Positions 15,469-22,875 are shown, counted from the first letter of the stretch. The stretch is 32,574 nt of DNA from MGBC108787 sp964430695 (GCA_964430695.1 CAYSFO010000011.1:1-32574); one strand, 5' to 3'. Notes: a model not told the origin generated them from the letters alone. Numbers and translations are program-made.

Positions 15469-15491
15469 AAACTCCCTAAAATAGGGAGTTT
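15469..15491. terminator. Element-borne terminator serving tRNA-Asn and the integrase
   Basis: A 10-bp stem (15469-15478 with 15482-15491) and a 3-base loop. Leftward it follows tRNA-Asn and ends in T-rich sequence, replacing the terminator the IME displaced. Rightward it follows the integrase. Confidence 0.75.
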
Positions 15492-15493
15492 AT

Positions 15494-15516
15494 TTCATAA
15501 TGGCGCCCGATGTAGG
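15494..15516. repeat. attR: right copy of the 23-bp IME core repeat
   Basis: Identical to 8388-8410. It contains the encoded CCA, discriminator and 3' acceptor and T-stem bases of the intact tRNA-Asn. Confidence 0.9.
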
Positions 15517-15576
15517 ACTCGGACCTACGACCTAACGGTTAACAGCCGTGCGCTCTACCAGCTGAGCTAATCGGGC
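15501..15576 (-). tRNA. tRNA-Asn (GTT)
   Basis: A complete 76-base tRNA with encoded CCA. The acceptor GCCCGAT pairs with ATCGGGC, the discriminator is G, and the anticodon loop CTGTTAACC gives GTT. Its 3' end is the IME attachment site and remains functional because the element restores it. Confidence 0.95.
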
Positions 15577-15587
15577 AGTACATTCAA

Positions 15588-15617
15588 ATTATATATTATA
15601 ATTATGCTAATTGTCAA
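15588..15617 (-). promoter_or_regulatory. Promoter of tRNA-Asn
   Basis: On the minus strand, perfect TTGACA (15612-15617), an 18-base spacer and perfect TATAAT (15588-15593), ending about 11 bases before the mature tRNA. Confidence 0.85.
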
Positions 15618-15721
15618 CCAAATTATACCATTTTCCTAAGAAAATTTTCTTTAATTCTTATTCATATATATTCGCCCTCGCTTTAAATCAAATCTCTCGT
15701 ATTATATATAAGGTGAATATT

Positions 15722-16222
15722 ATGTTTTTACTCTTAAATTCCTTAGTAGCTAGTTTAGATGGATTACTTATTGGTATTGGCTTACGCCTTGCAAAAAGCA
15801 AATTAAGTACTACTAACATTCTTTCCATTTTTATTGGAAACATGATGATATATACTTTTTTTCTACTATTATATTACTATTTTAAATTATCTTTTATGAC
15901 AAAAACAATCTCAACAATACTTTATTTATTTTTAGCATGGCGAGCATTAAAAGAAGATGAGAAAGCCAATTATCAAAAAAAATTAACTCTTTTAGAATGT
16001 TGCTTATTAACCCTTACTCATTCTTTGGATGGAACAATTATTTCTTTAAATTTTGTTTATAACTACCCATTATTTGAAATAATAGCTCTCTTTAGTTTCA
16101 TGTCCGTAGCTGTTTTATATATTGGATATACTTTTGCTACTTTATTTAGTGGTATTAAAAAAGCAAATATTCTTAGTGCTCTTCTTTTTATTCTCCTTGC
16201 TATTATTAATCAATTTCTTTAA
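15722..16222 (+). CDS. MntP/YtaF-like six-helix membrane protein
   Basis: 166 aa, nearly all hydrophobic, with about six membrane segments. Two halves each begin with a related motif: SLVASLDGLLIGIGL (about residues 8-22) and THSLDGTIISLNF (about 101-113). This is the internal duplication with a conserved Ser-Leu-Asp of the MntP manganese exporter/YtaF sporulation family. The frame extends upstream to 15611, but AAGGTGA at 15710-15716 fixes ATG 15722. Its last 17 bases overlap the convergent dusB gene. Metal efflux is likely by family; the YtaF-type role is less clear. Confidence 0.72.
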   Translation: MFLLLNSLVASLDGLLIGIGLRLAKSKLSTTNILSIFIGNMMIYTFFLLLYYYFKLSFMTKTISTILYLFLAWRALKEDEKANYQKKLTLLECCLLTLTHSLDGTIISLNFVYNYPLFEIIALFSFMSVAVLYIGYTFATLFSGIKKANILSALLFILLAIINQFL

Positions 16223-17192
16223 GACTTTGTTCATAAGTATTTAAAACGTCCATTAATTCTTCGCTCGTTTTACATGTACAGACTTTTTGTTTTATTTCTT
16301 TACTTTGTGGCATATTTTTTAAATAATATAAAATATTGGTACGAATTTCTAATAAAGCTACTTTTTCATTTTTATCCTTTTTCAATAATTCAAAGTGTCT
16401 TTTCATCATGGTGATTTTTTCCATATTGCTCACTGGAGCAATTTTTTTATTTTCTTCAACAAGAGCAACACATTCACGAATAAGCCAAGGATTTCCAAGA
16501 ATACCTCGTCCAATCATTACTGCATCACAACCTGTTTGTTCTAACATTTCTTTAGCTAGTTCTGGTGTAGTAACATCCCCATTTCCTATCACAGGTATCG
16601 TTACGCTTTCTTTCACTTGTTTAATAATACTCCAGTCTGCTTTTCCTGAATAACCTTGACTTCTTGTTCTCGCATGTACAGTAATTGCGCTTGCACCAGC
16701 GCTTTCTATAGTTTTAGCCACTTCTACGGCATTGATACTTGCTTCATCCCAACCACTTCGTATTTTAACGGTTACGGGAACATGCACAGCACGAACCACA
16801 CTTGAAACAATGCGCTTAATCTTTTCAGGATTTTTTAAAAGAGCACTCCCTGCCTGATTTTTTAAAGCTACTTTAGGAACAGGACAACCCATATTAATAT
16901 CAATAATATCCGGTTGCATCATCTCTTCTACCCTCTTCGCTGCTTTAACAAAACTCTCTTCATCACTTCCAAAAATTTGTTGGGCTAGTGGTCGTTCCTT
17001 TTCATCCATCTTAAGCATATCTAATGTTTTTTTACTTTCAAAAACAATAGCTTTATCGCTTACCATTTCAGCAAATATTAAACCAGCACCCATCTCTTTA
17101 ATAATTTTGCGATAACTTGTATTTGAAAATCCTGCCATTGGTGCCATAACAATACGATTTTTAATTTCAACATTTCCAATTTTAAAACTCAT
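16206..17192 (-). CDS. dusB: tRNA-dihydrouridine synthase B
   Basis: 328 aa FMN-dependent TIM-barrel enzyme that reduces uridine to dihydrouridine in the tRNA D loop. Family marks are MAPMAGFSNTSYR at residues 16-28, DINMGCPVPKV with catalytic Cys103, VTVKIRSGWD (about 138-147), HARTRSQGYSG (about 171-181) and GNGDV...MIGRGILGNPW (about 200-230). The C-terminal helical domain is complete. AGAGGAGG precedes the ATG. It is convergent with the YtaF-like gene, with a 17-base overlap, so each transcript is antisense to the other's end. Confidence 0.92.
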   Translation of the reverse strand: MSFKIGNVEIKNRIVMAPMAGFSNTSYRKIIKEMGAGLIFAEMVSDKAIVFESKKTLDMLKMDEKERPLAQQIFGSDEESFVKAAKRVEEMMQPDIIDINMGCPVPKVALKNQAGSALLKNPEKIKRIVSSVVRAVHVPVTVKIRSGWDEASINAVEVAKTIESAGASAITVHARTRSQGYSGKADWSIIKQVKESVTIPVIGNGDVTTPELAKEMLEQTGCDAVMIGRGILGNPWLIRECVALVEENKKIAPVSNMEKITMMKRHFELLKKDKNEKVALLEIRTNILYYLKNMPQSKEIKQKVCTCKTSEELMDVLNTYEQSLKEID

Positions 17193-17206
17193 AAGGCCTC
17201 CTCTAA

Positions 17207-17895
17207 TTATGTATTTCTTGAAATATCCCTTTCTTTCATTTTTGCATTCACAACAATTATATTTATATTTTCGTTATTCAAAACTGTAGTTGTAAATAAT
17301 TGTTCCTCTAAAATATAATCTTCTTTTAACAAAATCAATTCTTTTTGATCTCTTTTTTGAGTTAAAAGCAAACGGTCTTCTTTTTCGTCTAGTAAAATAG
17401 CATATGGACAAACACCAACACAAGAAAACTTTTCTATATTTATTTGATATAAATAGTGTTTGTACCCCCCCCCGGATTCATTTGTAAAAATTTACTACAT
17501 TCTTGAATATCAAAACTTGTCGAAATTAAACTTGTTTTTGCAATATCCATTACATTGTTTCCTTCTAAAACCGAAATGGCACGATACACGGTAATTTCTT
17601 GAGGAAGTATTATTTTATGAATAGCTTCTTTTACTATCTTTTCTACTTCTCTAAGACTATTTGTAAAACTTTCCAAATCCGCAAACGAAATCATTTTAAA
17701 AATACTAAAGGCCATAAATGCATTCTTTGGATTTTCTAAAAGTTTTTTATACATACCATAAATGTTTTGAATTTCCAAAGAATCATTATTTAAAGAATTG
17801 ATTGCTCTTCCTAATCTTGATTTATATATTAAAAATGCATTTTTTTCTTCCTCTGCCAGTTTGTTATATTGTTCTATCAATTGTTCATAAATCAT
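17207..17895 (-). pseudogene. ADP-ribosyltransferase-like gene, out of frame at a G9 tract (phase-OFF?)
   Basis: The frame starting at ATG 17895 runs 151 codons and ends at 17440, shortly after a run of nine G (17465-17473). The next frame continues open to 17207; one additional G would join both into 229 aa. The joined protein has the core of ADP-ribosyltransferase exoenzymes: R105 (ITVYRA), STS at 125-127 (LISTSFD), and E171/E173 (LLDEKEDRLLL) as candidate ExE glutamates, the last only in the second frame. As it stands the product lacks the catalytic glutamates. There is no signal peptide, so an intracellular or non-classically secreted enzyme is likely. It may be phase-variable or an assembly error in the homopolymer. 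Confidence 0.65.
17465..17473 (-). repeat. Poly-G tract (G9) inside the ADP-ribosyltransferase-like gene
   Basis: Nine consecutive G on the coding strand, coding for Pro-Gly-Gly-Gly. Such a run is very unlikely by chance at this base composition. A length of 10 (or 7) restores the full frame. Confidence 0.8.
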
Positions 17896-17912
17896 AAAGT
17901 CCTCTTTCTATG

Positions 17913-18476
17913 TCAAATAATCATTTCTACTTCATCATCATTTTTTAGACCACACGCATTCGCATCATCAAAATCAAGATGAAGTTCATAATACCCATTA
18001 TCACTTATTTTAATATGAGCATCTAAAATACAAGCTTTGTCTCCTTTGACAACAATTTTTACTAATTGGTTATCAGAAACTTCTAAATCCTGCGCCATCT
18101 CTGGATTCATGTGCACATGACGATCTGCAATGATACAAGCATTTTCTAAAACGATACTTCCTTTGTCACCGATAATCGTTACTGTTTCACTTTTCTCTAG
18201 CTCACCACTTCTACGAACAGGAGGATTTAAACCAAGTGTATAAGCATCTGTACGAGAAATTTCCACCTGATTATACTTACGAAAGGGCCCTAAAACACGA
18301 ATATTGTTTATTTCTGCTTTTTCCGTTTTGATTGTAACAACTTGATTACTAGCAAATTCTCCAATCTGATGTAAATTATTTCTCTTACTCATAGGAACAG
18401 AAAAAATTTGATTATAAATATCTTCTGTTAAATGTACATGTCTATTACTTACTCCTACTTTAATTAATTTTTCCAT
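17913..18476 (-). CDS. pduL: Phosphate propanoyl/acetyltransferase, PduL type
   Basis: 187 aa zinc enzyme that exchanges acyl-CoA and phosphate for acyl-phosphate and CoA. The two zinc-site motifs are visible: NRHVHL (H13, H15) and DRHVHM (H120, H122), as are the family stretches LGPFRKYNQVEISRTDAY (about 62-79) and LGLNPPVRRSGE. No microcompartment genes or targeting extension are seen, so it more likely acts as the general phosphotransacetylase feeding acetate kinase, a common replacement for Pta in this kind of organism. Its start overlaps the end of the upstream ASCH gene by 13 bases. Confidence 0.93.
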   Translation of the reverse strand: MEKLIKVGVSNRHVHLTEDIYNQIFSVPMSKRNNLHQIGEFASNQVVTIKTEKAEINNIRVLGPFRKYNQVEISRTDAYTLGLNPPVRRSGELEKSETVTIIGDKGSIVLENACIIADRHVHMNPEMAQDLEVSDNQLVKIVVKGDKACILDAHIKISDNGYYELHLDFDDANACGLKNDDEVEMII

Positions 18477-18892
18477 TCAATCTCCCCTTCATAATCCCAA
18501 AAGCTAAGTTTTCCATTCACTTCAATTGGTTTTATTTTTTGAACGTTTTCTAGTTTAAAGTCATAGCCATCCCAAGCTTTATTATACCTATCCTTATAAT
18601 CTGATTTATGAATAATACCATAATAAACTAGTAAATCTTTTTCTCGTAATTCCTCTACCATTGCTTCATCAACATAAACACAATCTGTAATCGTTGCTTT
18701 AGCAATAATACATCCTGTTGGATACTCTAAATTTAAATGTTTAAAACGTTCCATAGCTTTTTTATCAATCCCTTTACCTGCATGAATTAAAACATCTCCA
18801 CGGTATTTCGTTTTCCAAGTTCTAAATTCATATTCTTTTAAACCTTCAGCAATTAAAGTAGCAAAGGGTTGTTTAATTGTTATTGCTTTCAT
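18464..18892 (-). CDS. ASCH-domain protein
   Basis: 142 aa, one ASCH domain (PUA-like barrel, RNA/nucleotide-binding). N-terminal MKAITIKQPFATLIAEGLKE and FRTWKTKYRGDVLIHAGKG (about 22-40) are typical, with the Lys and aromatic residues of the proposed RNA groove. Some ASCH proteins are amidohydrolases or act in RNA metabolism. The frame extends to 18931, but GGTGG sits just before ATG 18892, which is also where the domain begins. It overlaps pduL by 13 bases, so the two are probably one transcript. Confidence 0.88.
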   Translation of the reverse strand: MKAITIKQPFATLIAEGLKEYEFRTWKTKYRGDVLIHAGKGIDKKAMERFKHLNLEYPTGCIIAKATITDCVYVDEAMVEELREKDLLVYYGIIHKSDYKDRYNKAWDGYDFKLENVQKIKPIEVNGKLSFWDYEGEIEWKN

Positions 18893-18954
18893 ACATCCAC
18901 CTATTGGTATTTTAGCATAAAAATTTGCCATAATAAATAACAGGAGGATGGATT

Positions 18955-19155
18955 ATGAAAAATAAAAATTGTGGAGATTGCAAAGATTCTAAACAAGGAA
19001 GAGCTTACTTTGATGAAAAAACTGGATTGCTTTGCGTAAGTATTGAAGAGAAATACGAAAAGCCAAAAGGAGAAAAAGTTTTGGTTCCTTATATTTGTAC
19101 AACATGTGGAACAGTAAATTGGAAATGCATTGATTCCGAAGAAAAAGAATGTTAA
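18955..19155 (+). CDS. Small Cys-rich zinc-ribbon-like protein
   Basis: 66 aa. Cysteines are arranged as CGDC (residues 6-9), C27, CTTC (48-51) and C58 near the end, enough for one metal site. An ACAGGAGG site lies just before the ATG. It diverges from the ASCH gene with a 62-base shared promoter region and ends in the terminator at 19157-19182. No named family is recognised; a zinc or redox regulatory role is only possible. Confidence 0.7.
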   Translation: MKNKNCGDCKDSKQGRAYFDEKTGLLCVSIEEKYEKPKGEKVLVPYICTTCGTVNWKCIDSEEKEC

Positions 19156-19156
19156 A

Positions 19157-19182
19157 AGAGGCTTATTTCGCCTCTATTTTTT
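19157..19182 (+). terminator. Terminator after the Cys-rich gene
   Basis: AGAGGC (19157-19162), loop, GCCTCT (19170-19175), then A and six T. Confidence 0.8.
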
Positions 19183-19800
19183 ATTGATTCGTGATTTTAA
19201 ACTATTTAAATATTTTTCTATAAACACATCTTCTTTAGCAAGATGTTTTAAATCTCGTAACGGCAAACCTAACATAATCAAATACCTATCTTTTTTTATA
19301 TTTTCTTCATCATTTTTATACCAAGATTCCATTACTTTATCCATGTTAATAACATACATAAAAGAATTTTTATCACGCAATTCATTCGTTTCCTCTTCAC
19401 GAAGAGCAAATTCAAATTTTACTTTTTTATTATATTCCTCTGGTAATTCCCAAACGAAATGAATTTGAAATACTAATATTTTTTGTAAATAATCATGTTG
19501 CGAATGGATTCTGTGATTTTCATAATGTTCAAGAGCATACCTTGTACTAGAATATGCACTATAAGGTTTAGATACTTTTAAATCCATTCTAGCCTTATAA
19601 AAATTAGAAGAATAAAGGGAATAAGGTTCTTGTAGTTGTAGATTTATAAGATTGAGTCCATCTTTACTTTCTTTTTCTACATTTAAAACATGCATATTTA
19701 ATGCCGTTTCTAAAACTTTTTTTAAAATATCTTGATTATTTTCATCAAGCAATAATTCCTTAATCATTTTATCGCTATGATAAGCATTTTTATTTTTCAT
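19174..19800 (-). CDS. PD-(D/E)XK transposase/Rpn-like protein, probably degenerate
   Basis: 208 aa. The C-terminal two-thirds (LQKILVFQIHFVWELPEE, then KVKFEFALREEE, FMYVINMDKVMESWYKN and YLIMLGL) follow the pattern of PD-(D/E)XK nuclease-family transposases. Full-length members are nearer 280-300 aa. Here the segment between ARMDLKV (about residue 68) and the IHFVWEL strand is shortened, and no clear catalytic Asp...Glu-x-Lys is found. I therefore think the nuclease is inactive, or that this is a short relative. The ATG follows GGTGAAAA, preceded by a small hairpin in the leader. It stands alone between terminators. Confidence 0.45.
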   Translation of the reverse strand: MKNKNAYHSDKMIKELLLDENNQDILKKVLETALNMHVLNVEKESKDGLNLINLQLQEPYSLYSSNFYKARMDLKVSKPYSAYSSTRYALEHYENHRIHSQHDYLQKILVFQIHFVWELPEEYNKKVKFEFALREEETNELRDKNSFMYVINMDKVMESWYKNDEENIKKDRYLIMLGLPLRDLKHLAKEDVFIEKYLNSLKSRINKK

Positions 19801-19896
19801 TTTTCACCAAAAGCAATTTTATATTGCTTCCTTTCTATTCTTATATATACACCGCAAATTTGCAATTTCCTTTATTTTTTTGTATAAAATGAAAAA

Positions 19897-19912
19897 AAGG
19901 CCAAAAAGCCTT
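19897..19912 (-). terminator. Terminator after the phosphatase-like gene
   Basis: AAGGC/GCCTT stem with a 6-base loop and a T run in the leftward direction, ten bases past the stop codon. Confidence 0.65.
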
Positions 19913-19921
19913 GTTCTAATA

Positions 19922-20539
19922 TTATATTAATCTTTTAATTTCAAGAAATTTATTTTCATCATAAGTAACTTCTATTAAGTCAATTTCATGAAATACACCA
20001 TCAAAAATAACTTCTTCATCATAATCTAAAATTAAACGGTCTTCTAAGTTAAAGCCTTTATTACACCATTTCAAGGCTAGACTTAATAAAGCAATATTAT
20101 GCGTAACAATCACTATATTTTCATCTTCACTTAATAATATTTCTTCCAAAAATTCATTCATACGTTTTCTTACTTCGTGAATAGATTCTCCGTTAGGAAG
20201 TTTATAATTAAAATCATGTTCTTGCATTCCTTTTAAAAATCGATATTCGTTACAACCAAGTTCCCCTACGATACGTTCATTTAGACGACTATCTATTTTT
20301 ATATCTAATTCTTTTTCTTCTGCTATAAATTTACTTGTTTCAAGAGCACAAAAGTAAGAAGAAGAATAAATAGCATCCACTTTTTCTAAATTCTTTAAAG
20401 TGACAAGAGAAATTGCTTTCTCTACTCCTTTTTTACTTAACATTGTTTTTTCACGAACTTCATTAAAAGTAGTAGACTTAGGATAAATAATATTTACTCT
20501 ACTTACTGAATTATTACTAACAAAATATAGTTTTTTCAT
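19922..20539 (-). CDS. Histidine phosphatase-fold protein lacking the catalytic histidine
   Basis: 205 aa with the phosphoglycerate-mutase-like order: first strand LYFVSNNSV (residues 4-12), AIYSSSYFCALETSKFI (about 56-72), LNERIVGELGC, NGESIHEVRKRMNEFL and IVIVTHNIALLSLA. Active members have RHG at the first strand; here that position reads SNN, so the phosphohistidine nucleophile and its arginine are gone. The arginine of the second motif (normally LxRAxQT) is Cys. The later His (VTHN) remains. A catalytic phosphatase role is therefore unlikely; a binding or regulatory role is more plausible. It overlaps the COG2426 gene by four bases, so the two are coupled. Confidence 0.75.
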   Translation of the reverse strand: MKKLYFVSNNSVSRVNIIYPKSTTFNEVREKTMLSKKGVEKAISLVTLKNLEKVDAIYSSSYFCALETSKFIAEEKELDIKIDSRLNERIVGELGCNEYRFLKGMQEHDFNYKLPNGESIHEVRKRMNEFLEEILLSEDENIVIVTHNIALLSLALKWCNKGFNLEDRLILDYDEEVIFDGVFHEIDLIEVTYDENKFLEIKRLI

Positions 20540-21051
20540 TCAAACAACACTCCCAACACTCCATAAGAGAAAATTAACATAATGATTCCCGCAAGGATGA
20601 CACCCGCAAATGCTGCTAATAATGATTTTTTCTTATCCATATCAAGAAGGGCAGCAATTAAGCATCCTGTCCAAGCTCCTGTTCCTGGAAGAGGAATCCC
20701 AACAAATAAAAATAGGCCCCAATATTTTAAATTTTCTATTTTTTCTTTTTTAGATTCAGCTTTTTCTTCACACCAAACAACAATTTTTCCTAAATGTTTC
20801 CAATTACGCATTTTTCTAAAAATAGGATTAATTAACCATAGAATAAATGGAATCGGAATTATATTCCCAATGAAACAAATCAAAAAACTTTGCCACATAG
20901 GTAGTCCTAGTAAACTTGCCGCGATAAGACCTCCACGAAGTTCTAAGATAGGAATCATAGATAAAATGAAAATCACTAAATACTTTCCTAATAAACTACC
21001 TGCAACACCACCAAATAGTCCAACCATAAAATTCGCTAATTTTTGCGTCAT
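20536..21051 (-). CDS. COG2426 'small multidrug export'-type membrane protein
   Basis: 171 aa, about four to five membrane segments. The family marks IPILELRGGLIAA (about residues 33-45) and FVGIPLPGTGAWTGCLIAALL (about 116-136) are clear. Despite the family name, its substrate is not established; these proteins have a DedA-like re-entrant helix layout. It is translated from GGAGATG before the ATG and is coupled to the downstream phosphatase-like gene. Confidence 0.85.
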   Translation of the reverse strand: MTQKLANFMVGLFGGVAGSLLGKYLVIFILSMIPILELRGGLIAASLLGLPMWQSFLICFIGNIIPIPFILWLINPIFRKMRNWKHLGKIVVWCEEKAESKKEKIENLKYWGLFLFVGIPLPGTGAWTGCLIAALLDMDKKKSLLAAFAGVILAGIIMLIFSYGVLGVLFE

Positions 21052-21173
21052 AGTAATTCATCTCCATTGATAAATCATAAGACATAATTCTTTCATTTAT
21101 TACTCTTATTTTTATTCATTGTAACATAATTTACATAAAACCTAAAGAAAATATAAAGTTTACTGCAAAGAAA

Positions 21174-21195
21174 AAGGAAACTTGTTTATTTCCTT
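21174..21195 (-). terminator. Terminator after the repeat surface protein gene
   Basis: AAGGAAA (21174-21180) with TTTCCTT (21189-21195) and a T-rich run leftward. Confidence 0.7.
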
Positions 21196-21217
21196 GTTCT
21201 TAAAGCTCACTTTATTT

Positions 21218-22727
21218 TTACGATAATACCCAAGGTTTTGCTTTCGTTCCAGACCCGGAACTAGCAGAGACTCCAGATTTTAGCACCACAATGGGTCTCA
21301 AACCATAGCTCGGGGAATAAGCGTACTCACCAGTATAATTCCAACCATAGAGGGAAACACTTTGGACCGAAAACGTAGAATTACCGAACCAAACCTGACG
21401 TCCTTCGAAATGGAAATTAGACGAACCAATATAGTCATAGTAGCGAGAACCAATCCAATACTGCGCTTCTGTAGAGGTCGCATTTACTTTATAAGCAGCT
21501 AGAGAACCTACTGCAGCTTTTACTAAATCGGTATCCGCTTGATAGGATATGTCTCCACATCCACTTGTTTCTTTACTATTATTTGCTGTAAAACTTGTTC
21601 CACATGTTGTTTGGGATAATGTCGCTGTTAGGAATTCCGTTTGTCCATTATATCCCATATGTCTTGTTGTGAGTGTATATTCATAGTTTGCGTATAGACT
21701 AGCTAGAATATTTAATGCTCCCACGAAGTTTTTATATCCTGTTTCTCCTTTAAATGTAACTGCAGTACTAGATACATATTCTGATACCATTTCTATTGTT
21801 CCATCATTATTGATTCGAATGATCCTCCATAGCTTTAATTCACTCGGTTTGATAGTAACCGTACTTGAATGTCCAGTGAGTGCTTTTGGAATCGTATAAG
21901 AAGTTACGGACGGGGTCATTTGGACATATTCTCCTACTTTAGCTGTTGCTGCTAATCCTGTTTTTGTAGTCGAAGTTGTATCTCCTGCACAGCCTTTCGT
22001 TCCTTTTACTCCAAATATGGTTACTCCACATGCTATATTACTTGCTTTTAGATTTGCATCTCCTTTGATGGTCTGTGCTCCACTTAAGTATTGACCTGCA
22101 GCTATTGTTTGATTACTTGTTCCTGGTGTATATGTCGCTGTTCCTTTACTTGCTATTGTTCCTGTATATTTTGTTCCTTTTGAATACGCTATATATCCTG
22201 ATAACATTTGATTCCCATTTGTTACCGTTCCATCACTTGTATATGTCCCTGTTACATTAAATATCTTTGTTCCGTTTTTGATATTCCCTGCTATTAAGTT
22301 CGCATCTCCTGCGATTGTTTGCGCTCCACTTAAGTATTGACCAGCAGCTATTGTTTGATTACTTGTTGTTGGGGTATACGTTGCTGCTGCTTTACTTGCT
22401 ATTGTTCCTGTTACTAGCTTTCCTTGCACATATGCTGTCTTCCCACTTAGAATACTATCTGCTGTTGCATCTCCACTTGTGATACAGATATTTAATTCCT
22501 TATTTAGTTCATCTAATGCTTCTGTTACATTTCCTTCTCCATAAAGTACATTATCACTTGTTATCGCTTTTACTTGTGGAATTATAAATGTAATTAGCAA
22601 TATTGCTATCATTGTTATTCGCTTTTTGTTTTGGTTAAACCGTTTTAGTCTCTCTGGGTTCCTATCTAATATACCCCCCCCCCAGACGACTATTTCTGGT
22701 TGGGAGGTTTAAGTTTGTTTTTTTCAT
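21218..22727 (-). CDS. Secreted repeat protein, out of frame at a G10 tract (phase-OFF?)
   Basis: An open frame of 464 codons from ATG 22612 has no ribosome site there. A strong GAGGAGG precedes ATG 22727, whose frame (MKKTNLNLPTRNSRL) reaches ten G (22674-22683) and stops after 21 codons. With nine G it would run straight into the long frame, giving 502 aa. That product has a basic stretch (RLKRFNQNKKR), a hydrophobic signal core (MIAILLITFIIP) and a VKA cleavage-like site. Two 82-residue-spaced repeats (TYTPxTSNQTIAAGQYLSGAQTI) and a C-terminal domain ending YGLRPIVVLKSG follow, like DUF6273/C-lectin-type surface modules. No LPXTG or membrane anchor is seen. Confidence 0.78.
22056..22411 (-). 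repeat. Two internal coding repeats 246 bp apart
   Basis: 22056-22165 and 22302-22411 are closely similar in DNA and protein (GDANL..., NQTIAAGQYLSGAQTI, GTIASK). The offset of 246 bases is 82 codons, so recombination between them would delete or add one module in frame. Confidence 0.8.
22674..22683 (-). repeat. Poly-G tract (G10) near the 5' end of the surface protein gene
   Basis: Ten consecutive G on the coding strand, 15 codons after the supported ATG. Nine (or twelve) would fuse the start to the long frame; ten leads to a stop within four codons. Confidence 0.85.
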
Positions 22728-22845
22728 TTTCTTTTCCTCCTCTGATTATGTTTAAATCATAACACATTTTTTATTATTTTACTATATAATTATTATTAAA
22801 TAATGCAAGAAAGTTTCATTTTAAAATAAAATCATAGTAAAGAAA

Positions 22846-22875
22846 AAATCTATAAAGTTTTTTCTTTATAGATTT
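22846..22875 (-). terminator. Terminator after the 227-aa membrane-anchored protein
   Basis: A 12-bp stem (22846-22857 with 22864-22875), a six-base loop and a T run leftward. It overlaps the stop codon. Confidence 0.85.

Larger units (their letters stand above)
8388..15516. mobile_element. Integrative mobilizable element in tRNA-Asn (about 7.1 kb)
   Basis: Bounded by 23-bp direct repeats, the right one being the 3' end of an intact tRNA-Asn. It carries a tyrosine integrase next to the tRNA, matching arm-type repeats near both ends, a MobV relaxase with an oriT-like hairpin region, a RepA-like ATPase with a short upstream helper, three XRE-type regulators and two unrecognised cargo genes. 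There are no mating-pore genes, so by gene content it is mobilizable and not self-transmissible. It also brings its own terminator for the tRNA. All key frames are open, so it looks functional. No obvious excisionase is seen; the 79-aa protein at 11359 is a candidate. Confidence 0.9.

Noticed and set aside
15611..15721. Upstream extension of the YtaF-like frame
   Set aside because: It overlaps the tRNA-Asn promoter, and the ribosome site clearly serves ATG 15722.
19830..19880. TGTATATATA-type motif shared with the leader of the BRO gene (8265-8295)
   Set aside because: AT-rich promoter-like similarity that is expected at this base composition; no longer match is found.
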